From Spirochaetota bacterium (GTDB lineage: Bacteria > Spirochaetota > B62-G9 > DRHN01): a DNA stretch of 10,538 nucleotides. The stretch is taken from contig JAGLSF010000048.1 of the NCBI GenBank assembly GCA_023136305.1, positions 1 through 10,538 of the forward strand, written 5' to 3'. Below are positions 6,647 through 10,538 of this stretch, piece by piece. Both the position numbers and the translations under genes were made by a program. Position 1 is the stretch's first letter. Each line of letters starts with the position of its first letter. Under the pieces are notes generated by a model. The model searched no databases. It was not told the origin of the DNA and saw nothing but the letters and a program-made list of their open reading frames with translations.

Positions 6647-8509
6647 GTCCGTTCAGCCACACCTTTAAAGAAGGCTTTCGGGACGAAAGAGATATTCTCC
6701 ATGGCAGCGGGTGCCATGATCAGCTCGGGCCTCTTCGTCCTTCCCTCCATTGTGTACAAATTGGCGGGACCCTCCATCATCCTTTCCTATATCCTTGCAG
6801 GCTTGCTCGTGATACCTGCCGTGCTTTCCAAGGCCGAGCTTGCAACAGCCATGCCGAAAGCCGGTGGCACCTATTTCTTCGTGCACCGCAGTATGGGTCC
6901 TCTATTCGGTACCTTTGCCGGGTTTGCGAGCTGGTTTTCCATGAGCCTTAAAAGTGCCTTTGCACTTGCGGGTCTCGGTATTGTACTCTACCCTTTCATT
7001 GGTGTTGTACCGGATGGCAGGCTCATCGCCGTGGGATTCACCCTCGTACTGACGCTCCTGAACCTGCTGAGTGTGCGGGAGAGTGGGACGGTTCAGGTCC
7101 TCACGGTCGCGCTTCTCATTGCGTTGATACTGTTCTACATCTTCGGAGGACTCAACCACATCGATGTTGCACACTACGTTCCCTTCAGGACAGGGGGGTG
7201 GAAGGCTGTTTTCACCGTAACCGGCATGGTGTTCATATCATACGGCGGTCTCACCAAGGTTGCTTCCATGGCAGAAGAGGTGCAAAACCCCGGAAAAACC
7301 ATACCGCGCGGCATGTTCAGTGCCTACATCAGCGTCACGCTGCTCTACGTACTTACCGTATTCGTCACTGTCGGGCTGCTTTCAGGGGAGGAGATCATTC
7401 ACGCTGCAGCTCCGATCTCGCTAGGCGCATCGAGATTCGCCGGAAACGCCGGGGCAGGGCTTCTCCTGGCGGCTGCGGCATTCGCCTTCGTCACAACGGC
7501 GAATGCAGGACTGCTCGCGGCATCGAGAGTGCCCCTGGCCATGGCAAAGGACAATCTCATGCCCGCATTCTTTGCCCGGGTCAATATCAGGTTGAAGACC
7601 CCTGTTATCGCCATTCTGTTTACCTCACTTTTCATGCTGCTGGTCATCATCTTTCTCAATCTTGAAACCCTGGTCAAGGTTGCATCTACCATGAAGCTTC
7701 TGCTCTTCATGTTTGTCAATATCTCGGTCATTATCATGAGACAGAGCAGGATCGTCTCATACAAGCCGAAGTTCCGCTCTCCCCTCTACCCCTATGTCCA
7801 GATTGCCGGGATAGCCTTTTACACCGCCCTCATCTCGCAGATGGGGCGTATACCCCTGCTCATGACCGTCGGTTTCGGTCTGGGCACAGTCTCCTGGTAC
7901 TTTCTCTACTCGAAGCGCCGAAACCGCCGTGAGTCAGACCTCATCAGTGTCGTTGAGAAGGCAACTTCCCGGGAGATGAGGTCCGATTCCCTCACACGGG
8001 AACTCAAGGAGATTCTGATCGAGCGTGATGAGATAATCGAAGACCGCTTCGATCAAGTCATCAAGGGGGCCGAGATTCTCGATGTGGAGGGGGGTATCGA
8101 CTATATCGAACTCTTCCATACGATATCCGGCGTGTTTGCCGATCGGTTTGACATGCCTGCGCAGAAGATCTATGAACTCCTCATGAAGCGGGAGGAGGAA
8201 TCAACCACAGTTATACACGAGGGGCTTGCCATACCCCACATCATCGTGGACGGCCCAGGACGCTTCGACATCGCGGTCTTGCGGGCACGGGAAGGCATTG
8301 ATTTTCATAAAGAATCCGGTCCCGTCCACGTGGTCTTTACCCTGGCCGGCAGCCAGGATGAGCGGAATTTTCACCTCCTTGCGCTCATGGCCATAGCGCA
8401 GGTAGTACAGAACACCGATTTCATGAATTCCTGGCTCAAGGCGAGAAATGTGGAGGAATTGAGAAATCTCATCCTGCTTGCCGAGCGTGTCAGGAAGGAA
8501 CAGGTGTAG
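6638..8509 (+). CDS. APC-superfamily amino-acid permease fused to a C-terminal PTS EIIA domain
   Basis: Residues about 15-425 form about 12 hydrophobic helices of an amino acid-polyamine-cation (APC) carrier. The first helix has the family's substrate/ion-site glycine motif (GAMISSGLFVLP, 25-36), the second ends at KAELATAMPKAGGTYFF (about 64-80), and helix 6 to loop is SYGGLTKVASMAEEVQNPGKTIPRG, all classic for amino-acid carriers. After a basic, charged linker (about 426-475) comes an EIIA-type domain of the fructose/mannitol/PtsN class (about 476-620): KREEESTTVIHEGLAIPH, with the conserved phosphorylation-site His534, then VHVVFTLAGSQDERNFHLLALMAIAQVV. Numbers count from the ATG at 6638; the true start may be 6644. 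The permease would import amino acids across the inner membrane, with the EIIA domain in the cytoplasm probably sensing or receiving a phosphate signal, which is inference. Substrate cannot be told. It follows the AAA ATPase gene closely and precedes an amino-acid ABC importer. 147 bases without a gene follow. Confidence 0.88.
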   Translation: MHMVRSATPLKKAFGTKEIFSMAAGAMISSGLFVLPSIVYKLAGPSIILSYILAGLLVIPAVLSKAELATAMPKAGGTYFFVHRSMGPLFGTFAGFASWFSMSLKSAFALAGLGIVLYPFIGVVPDGRLIAVGFTLVLTLLNLLSVRESGTVQVLTVALLIALILFYIFGGLNHIDVAHYVPFRTGGWKAVFTVTGMVFISYGGLTKVASMAEEVQNPGKTIPRGMFSAYISVTLLYVLTVFVTVGLLSGEEIIHAAAPISLGASRFAGNAGAGLLLAAAAFAFVTTANAGLLAASRVPLAMAKDNLMPAFFARVNIRLKTPVIAILFTSLFMLLVIIFLNLETLVKVASTMKLLLFMFVNISVIIMRQSRIVSYKPKFRSPLYPYVQIAGIAFYTALISQMGRIPLLMTVGFGLGTVSWYFLYSKRRNRRESDLISVVEKATSREMRSDSLTRELKEILIERDEIIEDRFDQVIKGAEILDVEGGIDYIELFHTISGVFADRFDMPAQKIYELLMKREEESTTVIHEGLAIPHIIVDGPGRFDIAVLRAREGIDFHKESGPVHVVFTLAGSQDERNFHLLALMAIAQVVQNTDFMNSWLKARNVEELRNLILLAERVRKEQV

Positions 8510-8592
8510 GTATATCTGCTCTGTGGCCCCTTGCCCATGGAGATACCCCAGTTAAGAACCCTCCCGTGCAGAAACAGCCCAGCTGTAATGTC

Positions 8593-8621
8593 TTGACAGA
8601 ACAGTGAATTGCCTATATTCT
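8593..8621 (+). promoter_or_regulatory. Sigma-70 promoter for the amino-acid ABC operon
   Basis: A perfect -35 box TTGACA (8593-8598) is followed after 17 bases by TATTCT (8616-8621), or after 15 bases by the better hexamer TATATT (8614-8619). The surrounding sequence turns A+T-rich (CTAATACATTATTTTTG) and the binding-protein ATG lies 35 bases downstream of the later box. This is the best promoter in the window. The remainder of the gap (8510-8590) shows nothing I can support. Confidence 0.78.
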
Positions 8622-8656
8622 AATACATTATTTTTGAAGCGAAAGGGGATTCAAAG

Positions 8657-9421
8657 ATGAAGAAAATACTTGTGTGTGCACTCTGTCTTGTTGTCGTGGC
8701 GGGCATCGCCTTTGCAGGCGGATCGAGAGGTGGAGATACGGATGGCGGGCTGCATCTCGTCGTCGCCACCGATGCGACATGGCCTCCCATGGAATATGTG
8801 GATGAGAAATCCAAGGAAATCATCGGATTCGACATCGACCTGATGAAAGCGGTTGCTGATGCCGGCGGTTTTACGGTGGAGTTCAAAAACACGGCATGGG
8901 ACGGCATATTCGCCGGACTTGCAGCCGGAAAGTATGATGCGATCATCTCTTCGGTGACCATCACCGATGAGAGAAAGAAGGAGATGGATTTCTCAAAAGC
9001 CTATATCAATGCAGGTCAGATTCTCATTGTTCCAAGCTCCATGAGGGGAGTGTCAGTGCTGGCCGATATGGAAGGGATGACTGTGGGGGCGCAGATCGGC
9101 ACAACGGGGTCCTTCGAAGTGGAGAAGGTCGAAGGGGTTGACCTCAAGACCTACGATGAGATCGGCCTCGCCTTCGAGGATCTGGTTGTAGGAAGAATCG
9201 ACGGCGTTGTCGCAGATACCCCTGTTGCCGCAGACTTCGCGCTGCAGAGTGAATCCTACAAGGGAAAGCTCAAGATCGTGGGAGACCCCTTCACCGAGGA
9301 GTACTACGGTGTCTGTGTAGAGAAGGGCAACACCGAGGTGCTCGATGCGGTTAATGCCGGCCTCGACAAGGTGCTCGGTACCGCCAAATACGAGAACATA
9401 GAGAAGAAGTGGCTTAGATAA
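8657..9421 (+). CDS. Amino-acid ABC transporter substrate-binding protein (family 3)
   Basis: This 254-residue protein captures an amino acid in the periplasm and delivers it to the membrane permease encoded next. It begins with a signal peptide (MKKILVCALCLVVVAGIAFA) with a likely signal peptidase I cut after Ala20 (AFA/GG); no Cys follows at the cut, so it is not a normal lipoprotein. The mature part has the family 3 order: VVATDATWPPMEYVD, GFDIDLMKAVAD, the signature AIISSVTITDERKKEMDFSKAY (about 96-117) with Arg106 at the position that binds the ligand carboxylate, and in the second lobe GRIDGVVADTPVAADFA with Asp187 at the usual amino-group ligand position. Both ligand assignments are from family knowledge. 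The length is typical. AAAGGGG (8642-8648) precedes the ATG. The exact amino acid cannot be read; polar or basic ligands are usual. A hairpin separates it from the permease gene. Confidence 0.93.
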   Translation: MKKILVCALCLVVVAGIAFAGGSRGGDTDGGLHLVVATDATWPPMEYVDEKSKEIIGFDIDLMKAVADAGGFTVEFKNTAWDGIFAGLAAGKYDAIISSVTITDERKKEMDFSKAYINAGQILIVPSSMRGVSVLADMEGMTVGAQIGTTGSFEVEKVEGVDLKTYDEIGLAFEDLVVGRIDGVVADTPVAADFALQSESYKGKLKIVGDPFTEEYYGVCVEKGNTEVLDAVNAGLDKVLGTAKYENIEKKWLR

Positions 9422-9422
9422 T

Positions 9423-9470
9423 GAAAGGGGCTGCTCAAGGAGAAGGGCATTCTTCGTGTGCAGCCCTTTC
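9423..9470 (+). terminator. Intra-operon hairpin between binding-protein and permease genes
   Basis: GAAAGGG-G-CTGC (9423-9434) pairs with GCAGCCCTTTC (9460-9470) as an 11-bp stem with one bulged G, and an inner hairpin GAAG (9442-9445)/CTTC (9452-9455) sits in its loop. It starts two bases after the binding-protein stop. The downstream run TCTACGTTTCCCC is only partly T-rich, so it may be a leaky terminator or a 3'-end mRNA stabiliser that keeps the binding protein more abundant than the membrane parts, a common arrangement in such importers. Which of the two is not decidable here. Confidence 0.65.
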
Positions 9471-9500
9471 TACGTTTCCCCATGATGGAATGTAATTAAC

Positions 9501-10277
9501 ATGCCGAGAAACAGAATCAGTACGTCCGACAGTACCCTGATTCCCCACATAGGGGAGAGGGATATCTTCTCCGCATGGAAGATCTCCTTCTTCGGCGCCA
9601 TTGGGCTCATCATCTTTCTCGTCATATACTCTCCCGACCCCTACGCGCGCGTTCTCCTATATGTTCGCGACGGTGTGCTGATAACCTTCCAGGTAACCGT
9701 GTTTGCCATACTGCTCGCACTCGTCATAGGCCTCATCGCGGGACTGGGGAGAATATCGCGTATAAGAATCATCAACAAGATCGCAACGGTCTATGTCGAG
9801 GTTGTTCGGGGTATACCGCTACTCGTGCAGATATTCTATATATACTATGCGCTCGGCAGAATCGTGAAGGTTCCGGATATTGCGTCAGCCATCATCGCCA
9901 TGGCAGTCTGCTACGGGGCCTATCTGGCCGAGATCATACGTGCCGGTATTCAAGCGGTACCACCGGGCCAGATGGAAGCGGCGCTTGCACTGGGATTGTC
10001 CAAAAGGCAGGCCATGCAGCATATTATATTGCCCCAGACGGTCAAGATTATTCTTCCGCCCATCGGAAACGAATTCATCGCCCTGCTCAAGGACTCTTCA
10101 CTTGTATCCATACTGGCGGTATCTGACCTGCTCCGGAGGGGCAGGGAGTTTGCCGCTCACACCTTTGAGTATTTCGAAACCTATACCATTGTCGCTCTCG
10201 TATATCTCATCCTCACGCTTCTCTTCTCATGGCTGGTGGGATTGATGGAGGCTCGGTTGAACCGAAATGTCAGATAA
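9501..10277 (+). CDS. Amino-acid ABC transporter permease (HisM/GlnP family)
   Basis: This 258-residue inner-membrane protein forms the translocation channel of the importer and contacts the ATPase. A polar N-terminal segment (about 1-25) precedes a first helix (about 28-45). The transport domain of polar amino-acid permeases then begins with VRDGVLITFQVTVFAILLALVIG (about 55-78) and continues through VEVVRGIPLLVQIFYIYYAL, the hallmark 'RgtPllvQl' segment. The cytoplasmic coupling helix is the EAA loop, Glu159 to Pro178 (EAALALGLSKRQAMQHIILP). The end (NEFIALLKDSSLVSILAVSDL) is the usual 'N.fi.l.KdTSL' region. The extra N-terminal helix is a common variant. The ATG at 9501 has only a weak Shine-Dalgarno (GGAA, 9487-9490, spacing 10), consistent with lower expression than the binding protein. 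Its 3' end overlaps the ATPase gene by 11 bases. It may act as a homodimer, since only one permease gene is seen. Confidence 0.94.
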   Translation: MPRNRISTSDSTLIPHIGERDIFSAWKISFFGAIGLIIFLVIYSPDPYARVLLYVRDGVLITFQVTVFAILLALVIGLIAGLGRISRIRIINKIATVYVEVVRGIPLLVQIFYIYYALGRIVKVPDIASAIIAMAVCYGAYLAEIIRAGIQAVPPGQMEAALALGLSKRQAMQHIILPQTVKIILPPIGNEFIALLKDSSLVSILAVSDLLRRGREFAAHTFEYFETYTIVALVYLILTLLFSWLVGLMEARLNRNVR

Positions 10278-10538
10278 CCTCAAGATACGGATAGAAGGTG
10301 CTACAAAGGTGTTTGACGTGTATAAGCGTGAGCAATCCGGGTCCGAAGAAATTGCCTCCCGTGGCCGACCTAAGATTGGTGGTTTTGGTAGTGTAGTAGG
10401 AGAAAAAGAGATACAAGCTTCGCTATCAAACTCCCGTCGTGAGCGAAGGGGAAAGAGCAGGGTGCGCCGAGCGGAACTCTACGCCTTGAAAGATGTCTCG
10501 ATGAGCGTCAACCGCGGCGAGGTTGTTCTCGTTATCGG
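10267..10538 (+). CDS. Amino-acid ABC transporter ATP-binding protein, N-terminal fragment with in-frame insertion
   Basis: The frame is open from ATG 10267 to the window end (90 full codons). It opens with the first strand of an ABC ATPase (LKIRIEGATKVFDVY, 5-19) and resumes with ELYALKDVSMSVNRGEVVLVIG (70-91), which leads straight into a Walker A that must lie just beyond the window. In GlnQ/HisP relatives only about five residues separate these parts; here about 50 residues (about 20-69) intervene, rich in Arg, Gly and Ser (GRPKIGGFGSVVGEKE, SLSNSRRERRGKSRVRR). The insert contains an inverted repeat and looks different in base use. The start overlaps the permease stop by 11 bases, with GGAGG at 10247-10251 upstream, a long spacing of 15. 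The protein would supply energy for the importer on the cytoplasmic face. Whether the insert lets it work cannot be judged without the rest. Confidence 0.9.
   Translation, partial: MSDNLKIRIEGATKVFDVYKREQSGSEEIASRGRPKIGGFGSVVGEKEIQASLSNSRRERRGKSRVRRAELYALKDVSMSVNRGEVVLVI
10324..10470 (+). repeat. In-frame inserted segment with internal inverted repeat (possible palindromic element)
   Basis: CTTCGCT (10418-10424) and AGCGAAG (10442-10448) are perfect 7-base inverted arms; with a two-base bulge the stem extends by CA/TG to nine pairs around a loop with CCCGTCG. The segment around it has a G/T-rich, A+T-richer first half (about 10375-10415) unlike the flanking genes, keeps the frame open, and falls where ABC ATPases have a variable loop. 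This fits a small palindromic element inserted in frame, like the Rickettsia palindromic elements, but only one copy is visible, so its repetitive nature is not shown. Exact borders are uncertain by about 10 bases. Confidence 0.4.

Noticed and set aside
6610..6951. Plus-strand frame of 113 codons overlapping the permease start
   Set aside because: The permease frame holds recognisable membrane helices; this frame has odd composition and no Shine-Dalgarno.
8509..8547. Imperfect inverted repeat GGTATatCT … AGATACC after the permease as a terminator
   Set aside because: Seven pairs with a bulge, a loop of more than 20 bases and no T-tract; not convincing.
9575..10245. Plus-strand frames of 183 and 121 codons inside the permease gene
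   Set aside because: They are out of frame with a protein showing a clear EAA loop and have Arg/His-rich shadow composition.
1..10538. CRISPR arrays, tRNA or rRNA genes, insertion sequences, phage attachment sites
   Set aside because: No regularly spaced repeats, no cloverleaf or rRNA-like segments and no transposase or integrase product were found on either strand.

Overview
The window looks like chromosomal DNA of a free-living or host-associated spirochaete (Spirochaetota, Treponema/Spirochaeta side). This rests on three things: the gene order flgN–flgK–flgL–fliW–csrA, which matches from memory the Treponema csrA–fliW–flgL–flgK block; the sequences of FlgK and FlgL; and the substrate-binding protein whose signal peptide ends AFA/GGS. 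The assignment is inference, since no rRNA or other marker gene is present. Every gene I can support lies on the + strand, and base composition is moderate, a little over half G+C by eye.

Layout: (1) 1-222 is the 3' end of a gene for an EAL-domain cyclic-di-GMP phosphodiesterase. (2) 223-342 is a 120-base leader with two short perfect palindromes. (3) 343-4670 is a compact flagellar operon: the export chaperone FlgN, the hook-filament junction proteins FlgK and FlgL, the flagellin-binding regulator FliW and the RNA-binding repressor CsrA. Gaps are 12-17 bases and fliW/csrA overlap by one base. A 13-bp perfect terminator stem follows. (4) 4836-8509 holds a probable two-gene unit under its own sigma-70-like promoter: a Ycf46-like AAA ATPase with a degenerate N-terminal half, then an APC-superfamily amino-acid permease with a PTS EIIA domain fused to its C-terminus that keeps the phosphorylatable histidine. 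(5) 8593 to the window end is a polar amino-acid ABC importer under a TTGACA promoter: secreted binding protein, an intra-operon hairpin, the membrane permease and the start of the ATPase.

How the parts work together: the flagellar block codes for the adaptor between hook and filament plus the FliW-CsrA partner switch that, in Bacillus, couples flagellin level to translation. The right half is devoted to amino-acid uptake by two mechanisms, a secondary carrier with a built-in phosphorylation-type regulatory domain and an ATP-driven importer.

The least ordinary items are the permease-EIIA fusion and its AAA neighbour, a roughly 50-residue in-frame insertion just before the Walker A region of the ABC ATPase that contains an inverted repeat, and two calcium-loop-like motifs in FlgK. 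I see no CRISPR array, tRNA, rRNA, transposase or attachment site.
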